A stretch of DNA of 64,000 bases. Origin: Deroplatys truncata (Eukaryota > Arthropoda > Insecta > Mantodea > Mantidae). The notes beneath the pieces are model-generated. The model was not told where the DNA came from. It ran no database searches and saw only the letters and a program-made list of their open reading frames with translations. The stretch spans positions 105,636,350 through 105,700,349 of the forward strand of contig CM060979.1 of the NCBI GenBank assembly GCA_030765065.1, written 5' to 3'. The translations under genes were made by a program, and so were the position numbers. Within the stretch, counting starts at the first letter, position 1, and each line of letters starts with the position of its first letter. Of this stretch, positions 54,888 through 64,000 are shown one piece after another.

Positions 54888-55690
54888 TAACAGGTAGAGG
54901 AAGTATTGTATTTCCACCCAAAAGTTCGATAAGGAGATTACACCGACGATACAGTTTCAAAAATCCCTGAATCCAAGAAACTCATTTTTATAAAAAGGTC
55001 TGCGTGTGTGTTCGTAACTCAAAACAACTCAAAAAAACGAAAAGTCGTTTAAATGCCAAACTTTTGCATTTAAGTTGTGTCCTCCAATGATGCAATATGA
55101 AGATTTCCAAGAAAGTTATCCCACCTCAAATTACCCTCTTCATGGGAAAATAATCGTTATCTCTTATTTTCTCAAAAATTATGTAACGATTTTGATATTT
55201 AAGATATTTGCATGACAAATAGAATGTATATCTTGAATTTTCTGGGCATAGCCTATGAAGTTCTCTTTATTCTGAATTACTTTTTTATAATTGGTAAACT
55301 GTAAGCGATAGATAAACTCTAAACACACAAAAAATATGTAAATTTTGTTAAAGCACACTTTATGCCCAATAATTTTTTGTGGCGTTAGTTATTTCCGAGA
55401 TATTCTCTGTTATTGACTTGAATTTTAAAATACTCATACTTTTTTAAACTACAAATCGCTATTGTTTTTTTTTGTGTTCATGCAAAGAGACATAAATTTA
55501 AAAGCCATCACATTGTGACCCACTTTAAAGTATTTTGCTATCCCTTTAATTTACTGTATTCTTTTTATACCTACAACGAAATATGTAAATGTGCAATGAA
55601 AATTTAATTATATTAACAAGAAGTATGTAGAAAATAAGTTTCTATATGAATAGTTTGTAGAAGAGCGAGTAGAGAAAGTCATGTGAATGA
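54888..55690 (+). repeat. CTR copy 19 (B-type), near full length
   Basis: Starts 'gctataacaggtagagg' (worn tip) and ends 'gagtagagaaagtcatgtg' near 55684. The microsatellite is nearly lost ('gcgtgtgtgttcg'). Confidence 0.85.
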
Positions 55691-55931
55691 AAATGATCAA
55701 TTTTTTATGGGGATCATGCAAAGATCATGGAATTTGAAAGTAATAACATAGCGACACACTTTCTAAAAATCTGACTATCGCTTTAGTCTGGTGTATACAG
55801 TGAAAAGTGTATGTGTAATGAAAGCTTATCTGGATTAATAATAATTACTGAGATGCAATATTAAGCTTATGGAAGAGTAGGTTATAGATTGTGAGTGAAG
55901 TAGTCATGTGTATGCAACACATCAGAATTTT
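55691..55931 (+). repeat. CTR copy 20 (B-type), 3' part only
   Basis: Starts at 'ggggatcatgcaaagatc' in the B-type half, right after the 3' end of copy 19, and ends 'caacacatcagaatttt'. Confidence 0.8.
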
Positions 55932-56294
55932 ACTTTCTGTACCACGTACAACGTGGATAGAGAAGGTATTGCATTTCACCCAAAGATTCGATATGGAGAT
56001 TTCACCGGAAACACCTGTTGTGAGGCCCCTGAATTAAAAAAAAAGTATTTTTAGAAAAAGGTCCGTGTGTGAGTCTGGGTGTATGTGTCTGTGGTGTGTG
56101 TATGTGTGTGTATGTGTGTGTCTGTGAACAGCTCAAAAACGAAAAGTCGGATAAACACCAAGCTTGTTATTTAGGTTCAGTACCTTCTAAAGATGGGATA
56201 CGAAGATTTTCAATTGCTCACCCCAAACTACCCTTTACATGGAAGATTTTTGGAAATTTTTGAATTTTCTAAAAAAATGGCTCTAACGATTTTG

Positions 56295-57016
56295 GTTTCG
56301 TTTTATGCCAAGGCCACAATCGCCTTAGATGCGTATCGGCCGAGACGGCAATAACCTCGGTATTATATCACTGCGCAGCAACATCACAGGACAAGTTAAG
56401 TTACGTTTATCAGCTGTGAGCTGTCTCAGTCGTTGCTTTGTATTCGTGTTGTGAAGTATTTCGATAATACGTGTGTTGTGTGTGATTTCCTTAGAAATGC
56501 TATTCTCTTATAAGTCCACCTAAATGCCTGGCAACAAATTCACGCTTGAACCGGTATTTGTATGTACGATAACACTGAAAACTGAATTATGTAGACAGGT
56601 GTATAGACAATTTCAGCAACAATTTCCTTGTTATCCAGTTCCGGGTAGAGACACTGTGAAATGTTTGGTCAATAAATTTAGAACAACTGGATCACTAAAC
56701 GCTAAAAAATAAAGTTTATAGGAAGAATCCCTACATTATAGACGAACTTAACGACAATATAAAAGCAGAAGTTATGAACATTACGCAAGAACTTATTCCT
56801 GGTAATTTCGTTCGACGATGTCCGAATGTCTTCACGCAGATGGACACACTTTCAACAACACTTATAACAAGGTTAGTACTAATTACATATATGTTACTAA
56901 TACTCGTGAGTAAGCAACGTGGGAACTACGGAACGGAAAACCCTGCAGTGAGGTAAACTGTGTAACGGAGCACGCAATCGCGTGATCCGTGGCCTTAGCA
57001 TAAAACGCAGGCAGTG
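56295..57016 (+). mobile_element. Internally deleted DDE transposon, about 0.7 kb, inside CTR copy 21
   Basis: CGTTTTATGCCAAGGCCAC at 56299-56317 is inverted at 56989-57007 with one mismatch. The outermost bases on the left seem lost, so no target duplication can be read. The plus strand keeps the two ends of a transposase but not its middle. Confidence 0.75.
56524..56880 (+). pseudogene. Transposase N- and C-terminal remnants
   Basis: The frame from 56524 gives LCRQVYRQFQQQFPCYPVPG, then RDTVKCLVNKFRTTGSLNAK, the DUF4817-like helix-turn-helix with 'T-V-x-x-L-V-x-K-F-R-x-T-G-S'. After a stop, other frames read NDNIKAEVMNITQELIPGNF with VRRCPNVF and ADGHTFNNT, which is the C-terminus of the same family ('x-N-I-K-x-E-I-x-x-I-x... 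R-R-C-x-x-C-x-x-A-x-G-x-H-F-Q-H'). About 200 residues including all catalytic acids are gone. Confidence 0.7.
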
Positions 57017-57512
57017 TATTAAATATATTTGCATGACAAATAAAACGCATAACTTGAATTTTCTGGCGAAAGTATATTCTTGTATAGATAACTAGTAAAC
57101 TTGTATAGGGACAGACGGAAACGTACTACACAAGAAATGCAGATCTCTTTAAAACACACAATTTATTTCAAATAAACTTTTTTGTAGCATAAGCCATTTC
57201 CGAGATATTCGTTACTAATGGTTCGAATTATTCATTACTTGGACATTGTATAAAGTCCTTTCAACATTCAGTTGTTTCTCGCGATGCTGGAAACAATATG
57301 CAATTTTAAGACCAAGGTATAGCTTATAGTTCTTAAACATCTGACTACCGCAGTTCCCTATATATCTATAATGAATTATGTGATGTAGCTATTTCTACAA
57401 AGGTTTATTTGAAGTAGATACAAAAATAAACTTTAGTAAGAATAATTTGTACCTATACCCATTAATAAGCGATAGAGAGTAGAGAAAGTCATGTGAATGT
57501 AACACATCAGAA

Positions 57513-58205
57513 TTTTTCTCGTGGTCATGCAAAGAGAACGGAATTTCTAAGCCGTAACATAGCGATCCGCTTTTAAGACATGGCTATCTCATAAGCCTAC
57601 TTTATTCCGCTCGTGCTTACAACGAAACATCTAATAAAACAATTTCTGAAAATGTTTATCTCGTTTAATATGAAGCAGTTGGAGGAATAAGCTTTTTTAA
57701 AGAATAGTTTGTAGGATAGTAAGTAGAGAATGTATAGGGTATATTATAGGTTATAAACGCAGAGGGACATCTCGCGCACTGCAACCCTCGTGAGATCTAT
57801 TGCGGCTACCACCCCCAAGTGAAGGAATCACAGGAGGCTACAGGCCGCAGGTAGACAGGTCACAGAGACGAGCAGAAGTGTCTAACTTTCCTTACGCGAA
57901 GACCCGCCCTCTGGTATTCACTTGAAGCAAGCATCCGCGGCATCTTTTAGCACCGCCTCTCGCCGCAAAAACCTAGAAGCACACCTGAAAAATGTGAGGG
58001 AAACGGAATGAAAGGGAAATAGGGAAAAGTATTCGTGGTAGATGAGAAACCACCCAACATTCGCTAAGCGACCAGGGAAAATAACGACAAACGCTAGGTC
58101 AGAGTGGGCGGTCGACAGGAATTGAACCCGAGAGTTGCCAAATGCATTACCGCAGAACCAACTCGCTCGGTAGAGAGTGTAACACGTCATATTTTTTTCA
58201 AGTGG
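57513..58205 (+). repeat. CTR copy 22 (B-type), 3' part only, split by a SINE
   Basis: Starts 'ctcgtggtcatgcaaagag' after the 3' end of copy 21. The terminal 'agtagagaatgta' lies at 57722-57734. After the SINE, 'gagagtgtaacacgtcat' closes the unit. Confidence 0.8.
57735..58172 (-). repeat. tRNA-derived SINE, family 1b, near full length
   Basis: B box GGGTTCAATTCCTG at about 58118-58131 and A-box region ('ggttctgcggtaa') at about 58145-58157, reverse sense. The 3' body to the left carries 'gcggcatcttttagcacc' and ends at 'cgcactgcaaccctcgtg'. The latter corresponds to 'gatcgcagtgtgcaag' at 63599 in the plus-strand copy, which gives the family's 3' end. Confidence 0.8.
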
Positions 58206-58448
58206 TAAATCATAAATCATTATTCTTTTTTTTTCTCGTGGTTATGCAAAGAGGATAGAATTTAAAGCCATACCATAGCGATCCACTTTTTTAAAAACCT
58301 GACTGTCGCTTTAGTCTACTGTATGCTTCTTATACTTTCAAGAATGTATAAATGTGAAATTAACAAGGAGACAGAAGAATAAGCTTTTGCAAGAATAGTT
58401 TGCAGAAGATTGATTGGAGAAAGGCATGTGAATGCAACACATTAAAGT
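58206..58448 (+). repeat. CTR copy 23 (B-type), 3' part only
   Basis: Starts 'ggtaaatcataaatcatt' and ends 'aggcatgtgaatgcaacac' near 58440. Confidence 0.8.
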
Positions 58449-58735
58449 TTCTTAAATGCTGTCGTTATTCAGTTGTTTCTCGTAATATCACGGAAATAGT
58501 ACAGAATTTCAAGCCCAGCATACAGCCACTCGCGTTTAAGCATCTGACTATTGATTCGATTTTTTCTATCCCCCTTGTAATTGCAATGAAATTATAATAA
58601 AGCTATGTCTGCATAGATTTATATAGATTAAAATGAAGTACATAGGAAAAAGCTTCCGTAGGCATAGTTTGTAGAAACAATATAAAATAAGCAACAATGG
58701 TCATATGAATGTAACACATGCAATTTGTTAAGAGA
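58449..58735 (+). repeat. CTR copy 24 (A-type), 3' part only
   Basis: Starts 'tgctgtcgttattcagttg' and ends 'atgaatgtaacacatgc' near 58731. Confidence 0.78.
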
Positions 58736-59545
58736 AAATTAAAATGAAAGAAGTCATTCTTTTGAAAATAAATACATTTTTTAAAGTTCTATTTTTAAAA
58801 AGTGCTTTAAAGCCTAAGTAGTCCTCCAAGTAGTAGACTTTTACATTGATTGAAAAAGTATATTTAGGTAGAAATTTTTAAATGCTTGGGATCTCCAAAT
58901 ATCAATATGCCCTTTCCAAATTATCAAGAATTTGGCTGCAATGTGAACTTTATGAAACAGGCCAGGCATGAAACATATTAGATGCTTCATAGTATTTAAT
59001 TATAGTATTGTATTGTATCGTGAAGATATAATTATTGTAAACAGCCAAAACTTTTTATCCAGTTTCTCAGTTATTCAGATAAATAAATGAAAAATATTTG
59101 CACGTTTGCAATATTATGATCAATAAAATTTGAGTGTAAACCTCAAAATAGATTTATATAACAAAACAGGATGTGCTTTCTTGACTGTGTTTCCTTAAAT
59201 TATTAAACTCAGTTAAACATTTTATTTTAATTTTTACGTTTTAAAAATTAATACCAACTTTTATTTAGGACAATTAAGTGATAATATATACACTGTTTTA
59301 AATTTTCCAGGAGAAATGGTGTTTTATAAGAAAATCATGAAACTGAAAGTATTGCATATGTATGTGCGTGATGATAAATATTCATTAAAGCTGAGAATTG
59401 ATGAATAAAAGCTTTATGTCAATAGTAACAAGCATGGGAACTTGAATTCAGTAACTTAAAATGTTCGATCTTATGAATAAACACTAACATTTTTATTCGG
59501 TACCTAGCTTAATGCAAAGTAGTGCAGATGAGATAACGAGTTAGG
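58736..59545. other. No gene seen (0.8 kb)
   Basis: Strongly AT-rich. No ORF of note, boxes or TIRs. Confidence 0.6.
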
Positions 59546-60495
59546 AAATAAAAAAATCTGATGTGTTACACTCACATGACTTTCTCTACTCTTGTACAAA
59601 CTATTTTTACAAACTCTTATTCTCCATCTATTAAATATTAATCGAGATAAACATTTGCAGAAATGGTATTTTGACATGCAAAGAGAATTACATTTTACAC
59701 ATAACGACCAGTTCTAAAAATATTTGACTATCGCTTAAGGCCTACTATGTTCCCCTTGATTTTGTATTTGCAGTGGCCTTTAAGCATATACATATCTCTT
59801 AATAGCTGGTTGCTATGTGCAGCACCATTCTCTTTGCCTCAGATTAATACTTTTTGCATATACAAGACAAAAAAATGAATAACGAATTCCCATTTGAGAA
59901 AATAAGCATTGAAAAATTTAAGGGAATAACAAGCAATATCTCGAAAATGGTTCACCCAAAAAAAAAGTATATGACATAAATTGTGTATTTTAACGCGATC
60001 TACATTTTTTGTGTAGTAAACTTCTGTCTATCTCTTATGGTTTACCAGTTATGCAAAGGTCGTTCACAATGAAGAATACTTTTGGGGACATTCCCAGAAA
60101 ATTCGAGATATACATTTCATTTGTCATGAAAATATGTTAAACATATGATATTTTAATCAAAATCGTTAGAGCCATTTTTGAGAGAATTAAAATTTTCGAA
60201 AAATGTTCCATGTAAAGGGTAGTCCAGGGTGGGGGGATTTTCTTGAAAACCTTCGTGTCGCATCTCTGGAAGATACTGAACCTAAATACCAAGTTTGGTG
60301 TTTATCCGACTGTTCGTTTCTGAGTTATGCTGTTCACACACAGCCACACAGACACACACACGGACATGCTTCCAAAAATGCTTTTTTTGGATTCAGGGGG
60401 TCTAAAAACGTATATTTCCGGTGAAATCTTGGTATCGAATTTTTGGATGGAATACAATACTTCCCCTACTTATTATACATAGTAGAGAAAGTAAT
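59546..60495 (-). repeat. CTR copy 25 (B-type), full length, empty-site reference
   Basis: The 3' end 'aatctgatgtgttacactc' is at 59556 and the 5' end 'catagtagagaaagtaat' at 60493. It is very close to copy 1 and shows the unoccupied ATAT at 59858-59861 where copy 1 carries its 1126-bp insertion. A short (CA)n lies at 60337-60362. Confidence 0.9.
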
Positions 60496-61611
60496 TATAG
60501 TAGTAAATGCAGAAAAATATAAGTTTAATTTGACAACATTGACAACACAGAAATAGGTAGAATTTCATATTAAATATGACGATGAAGCATTTAACAGAAT
60601 AAAGTTTGTAGGCTATGTTTTTAGACTTTGCATTTCTCCGACAATGGTATCCCCTCACTGGATATATCTGGACGTACGTGATCTTGTTAAAGTCTCTCTC
60701 TGTTTTAACATCACAGAATAAATAGTGCACTAATTTGCATGCTACAAGGAGTTCATACATTTTTAATTAAATGACAGGCACTATATTAGAAGCGGTGTTC
60801 ACATTAAAACAACTTTATTGTGAAAGGAAGAAGAATGTGGGATAGAATAAGAAGACGAGGAGGAATAATTAATGTAGAAGACAAATAAGTTAATTAACCT
60901 TTTAGCAGCCTGCCTGCGTTATTCAGACTACATTTTATATGCATGTTTGTAGAGTTTGCACATGGGAAGCAATGCTAGAATTGTATTGCTTCTAAAATTT
61001 TCTTTCCTGGGAATGAACTTATATATGACACAGATTCTTAATGTTCTCATTTGAAAAGATAGAGGTGGTAAAGGTTATTCCCGGATTAGGGATATTAAGG
61101 TAATCATTTCCCTGTTTTAACGGGCAACGTTCCATGAGAGCGTTCCGCTTGGCAGTGGTGCCAACTGTTGCTGAACCTTGTACAGAAAATTAAACAAGAC
61201 AGCAGTAAAGGGCTGTACAAAGAACGCAATCATTTTCTGTGGAGTGAATGATAATGATAATAATAATAATTTTTATTTTTGTCTTAGGTCAAAATTACAT
61301 AATTTTCTGTAGACTGAATAATAATAATAATATTAATAATAAAAATAAGAGTAATAATTATAATTCTTTATTCATCCAAGATCAGAATTACATTTGAAAA
61401 GGACTTCCTCAACTGCAGCCAGAATTATTTACATTAACTTCAATAAGAAACTCGTCAACGGATTAATATGGTTTCAGTATGAACCAATTATACGATTTAG
61501 TTTTAAAAGTGTTGTAAGGAGAACTTCTGGCTGAAGCAGAAAGCTTTTTATAAGAATGTATACCCTTATAAAAGCTTTTACCTTTGGTCATCTGCAGTTT
61601 ACTTCTGGAGT
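60496..61611. other. No gene seen; (AAT)n region
   Basis: AT-rich. The stretch 61245-61365 contains two (AAT/GATAAT)n tracts, each preceded by 'attttctgt(a/g)ga(c/g)tgaat', so the tract and its lead-in seem to have been duplicated once. A 95-codon minus frame at 60760-60473 has no recognisable domain. Confidence 0.5.
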
Positions 61612-62142
61612 AAAAGGTAAAGGTACGTAAAGGGCGAACGGAGGGTGCGCTGCAACCGGGGCAGAGCACCGCAAGTAGGCCACAACGGCCCTTTCTTCTA
61701 CTGAGATCCTTGGGAGGAAGGGCGACCACATACGGATTACGACGGGTGCAAGCATGGACGGGTCTCTAACGTTTCCAGATCGAATGCATCCGAAGCCGCC
61801 CGAGCCCATCCACAATCCACCGAACCCCTGTCAGTCACCCTGGGCGGTGCCCACTCGGGGGCGAGACCTAATTGAGCAGTTCTGCAACGACGCTAGGGAA
61901 GAAAACTCTACAGAGCGCGCAGCCACCGCCCAGCCGCAACCCGCGGAACAGCGTCGCCTGGTGATATAACCCTGAAACAGATGACAAGGAAGATGATCGG
62001 TACGGGAAATAAGGGGCAGGAGAGTGGTGGTACAAGATGAACCACCTTAGCATTCGCCTGCCGACCCGGGGAAACAACGAAAAACCCATGGTTCAGAGTG
62101 GTCCGTCAGATCGAACCCCGACCTCTCGAATGCAAGTCACAT

Positions 62143-62152
62143 ACGTCACCGT
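62143..62152. repeat. Target-site duplication of the LINE, left copy
   Basis: ACGTCACCGT here and ACGTTACCGT at 62603-62612, 9 of 10 identical. Both match the same point of the SINE head. Confidence 0.75.
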
Positions 62153-62602
62153 GCACTGTTTGCTGACGATACAGTTATTTTTTCTTCTCATTGTTCCATT
62201 GATACTGCATCTTTAACTCTACAATCTTTGCTGGACAGTTTTCTTCATGGTTGTCTCGCTGGCGCATTGCTCTCAATCCCAGTTAAGTGTCAGATAAAGC
62301 TCTTCACATTACGTAGACCCTACTCCAGCAAATATTCTACTCTACGACATGGAGGTGTCATGATTGCCTTCTGATCGAGCAGTAAAATATTTGGGCGTTC
62401 ACCTTGATCGTCGGTTAACATGGCATACCCACATTAACACCAGGCATATTCTCGTCTCCACAAGCTTTATCCGATTCTAAACCGCAAAAAATCCTCTGTA
62501 CGAGTTTATATTCTTTAGGAGTGATATTTTATTTTATTGCTTAGTGTATCTGAAATTTGTATAGCACTTAGTCGTGCTAAGAAATTATAAATTAAAAAAA
62601 AC
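62153..62602 (+). mobile_element. 5'-truncated LINE (0.45 kb) inserted in the SINE
   Basis: Starts at FADDTVIFSSHCSID, just at the YADD box of the reverse transcriptase (62158 on). It continues SLTLQSLLDSFLHGCLAGAL to a stop near 62373, then in another frame RAVKYLGVHLDRRLTWHTHI ('K-Y-L-G-V-x-L-D-x-x-L-x-W'). The 3' end is AT-rich and closes in an A-run at 62594-62601, right before the duplicated target. It is Jockey-like by motif. The A-tail, truncation and target repeat are the marks of target-primed reverse transcription. Confidence 0.85.
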
Positions 62603-62635
62603 ACGTTACCGTCGCGCCAACTCGCTCGTTCTGCT

Positions 62636-63165
62636 TCTGGGGATATAACGTTTGAGATTATTTATTGTGTTTATGTTATGTATATCGGAACTCAGCTCAA
62701 AGTTTATAACATTATTATGTACCTATATTAACAAAACTAGTATAAATGAAAATATTATAAACAGTGATTATTTTCAGTTGAACAAATATGCTTGCAAGGT
62801 TCATTAAATTTATTTTTAAGAATAATTCTTATAGCGTTTTCTGCCATTTTAGTATATTAAAGCAAACAGAAGAGTGACCCCCCAAATGAATACCATACTG
62901 TGTATGAGTATGTAATAGCTCAAAATAAACAGTTCTGCATGCAGAGAGTGATCACAACTTCTTAGTAGTTAGAAGCGCGAGCTTTGTCTAAGGTTGGTGC
63001 TTCAAGCGCAACGGTAGACAGCCAATTTAGATTTGTAGGATTAGGGTACGAGTTTATAAATAAAAGCCACGACTACTACTTTAAAATAACGGAGGATAAA
63101 CTACAAATCCATGTCTTTCTTATTGAAGGATTACCTGACATTACAATATGTATATCGAGCAAGAG
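62636..63165. other. No gene seen
   Basis: AT-rich. A 66-codon plus frame (62984-63184) has no recognisable domain and runs into the next SINE. Confidence 0.5.
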
Positions 63166-63169
63166 AGAA

Positions 63170-63640
63170 GTGGCTTCGAGGTAACGTGTGAGGCTCGCAT
63201 TCGGGAGGTCCTGAATTCGATCCCGTCGCATGCCCACTCTAACCTTAGGGTTTTCGTTGTCTTCCCTGGTCGAAAGGCGAATGCCTTTCCTTTTTATTCC
63301 GTTTCCTTCTCATGTTTTAGGTGTGCTCTTCTAGGTTTCGTGGCGTATGACGGTGCGGACAGATGGCGCAGATGCTTGCTCAAAGGAGCAGTACTCCCCG
63401 TTGACATTGGAGGGCTGCTTGGTCTACGGGTGATTCATCGCCCTCTCTAAGCAGCTCTAGCAGTAGGATCTGTCTTTGAGCCTGGAACTGTTAGGGACTT
63501 CCGCGCGTCTCTGTGGCGTCTGCCTGTAGCCTCCTTGGTTCTTTCACTTCAACCCTTCCTCCCGTGAGGTGGTAGCCACAATAGATCTATGTATGTAGAT
63601 CGCAGTGTGCAAGATGTCTCCCTCCGTTGTGTAACCTATA
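63170..63640 (+). repeat. tRNA-derived SINE, family 1b, near full length
   Basis: 'tggcttcgaggtaacgtg' (A-box region) starts at 63169 and 'gaattcgatcccg' (B box) lies at about 63212-63224. The core 'aaggcgaatgcc', 'tttcgtggcgtatgacgg' and the 3' end 'gatcgcagtgtgcaagatg' (63599) follow. A 100-codon frame across it (63148-63450) is incidental. Confidence 0.8.
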
Positions 63641-64000
63641 TCTATACCTATAGGTACGAAAGTACACTATGTAACATTCTTATAGAACATAGAGTCATCA
63701 GTCGACCTCTTTAACACCATAGACCTTCACTTCGTATATCTTTACAATAAGTGCACATTTGAATCTTACTTAAGACAGCATAACCGAAATAGTTTCAAGC
63801 AAGGTAAGTTACTTTTAAGTGTTGCTTTTAATGTGTAGAAAAGTTTCAAATTATACCACTAAATAGTACACAATGTTATTTAAAACACCACAGTGGAAAC
63901 TACAACATGCATTATTATTGATGTCGTACAGCATAATTATGCAACATTGCTCTGCACAGAAATATATCTAGCATTTTTAAGATAAAATGTATATTTCGAA
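63641..64000. other. No gene seen
   Basis: AT-rich to the window end. No recognisable feature. Confidence 0.6.

Larger units (their letters stand above)
55932..57512 (+). repeat. CTR copy 21 (A-type 3' half), split by a DNA transposon
   Basis: The complete 5' tip ('actttctgtaccacg') follows the complete 3' end of copy 20. The unit breaks at 'ctctaacgattttg' (56294) and resumes 'tattaaatatatttgc' (57017), ending 'gagtagagaaagtcatgtg' near 57500. A few CTR bases are missing at the break. Confidence 0.85.
61612..62635 (-). repeat. tRNA-derived SINE, family 1a, split by a LINE
   Basis: The body from 61612 ('ggtaaaggtacgtaaagg') runs to the worn B box 'ggggttcgatctgac' at about 62107-62120 (reverse sense). 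The A-box end 'gcgagttggcgcgacgg' lies beyond the LINE at about 62609-62625. The SINE is otherwise continuous when 62153-62602 is removed. Confidence 0.8.

Noticed and set aside
1-64000. A novel host defence or metabolic gene system
   Set aside because: No cluster of intact genes, no conserved host domain and no operon-like layout was found. All recognisable coding matter comes from transposable elements.

Overview
The window looks like intergenic DNA from a large, repeat-rich arthropod genome, most likely an insect. The reasons are the mix of Tc1/mariner-superfamily elements, I/R1/Jockey-type LINEs with arthropod-style motifs, several tRNA-derived SINE families with good A and B boxes, and AT-rich sequence full of (CA)n tracts. 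The exact order cannot be fixed; a polyneopteran insect is a guess. No host gene could be supported. Everything recognisable is a mobile element, a relic of one, or a simple repeat.

Layout. 1-5790: a long decayed LINE on the minus strand (endonuclease, reverse transcriptase, RNase H), split by a copy of an unclassified non-coding repeat, called CTR here, which is itself split by a probable solo LTR. 5945-10520: SINEs, LINE 3' fragments and one unexplained ORF. 10905-11969: an internally deleted DUF4817-like DNA transposon with long TIRs. 13868-18705: a CTR cluster, one copy holding a nearly full-length DDE transposon. 18720-23815: two forward LINEs, the second GC-rich and better kept. 23815-28000: a Tc1-like transposase fragment, a 0.9-kb (CA)n array next to CTR, a SINE and a short tandem repeat. 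29085-34075: a SINE and a head-to-tail CTR array on the minus strand. 34911-41651: a Tc3-like element, SINEs (one between inverted-repeat arms), a BED-finger relic and a mariner. 42515-50475: a CTR array containing a 0.99-kb insertion and a 3.46-kb TA-flanked DNA transposon. 51317-54634: an internally deleted mariner, a SINE and an internally deleted Tc1. 54888-60495: more CTR arrays with nested insertions. 61612-63640: SINEs, one hit by a 5'-truncated LINE with a visible target duplication.

The most striking thing is CTR. About 25 full or partial copies fill roughly 14-15 kb by hand estimate. Full units are about 0.9 kb, carry a (CA)n tract at a fixed internal place, show subterminal inverted repeats (ACTTTCTCTAC / GTAGAGAAAGT), and often stand head to tail with a shared 3' end and variable 5' starts. 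I do not recognise the family. Because CTR copies resemble one another, they serve as empty-site references that fix the ends of several nested insertions. All boundaries were read by eye, without alignment software, and are good to a few bases where stated and to tens of bases elsewhere.
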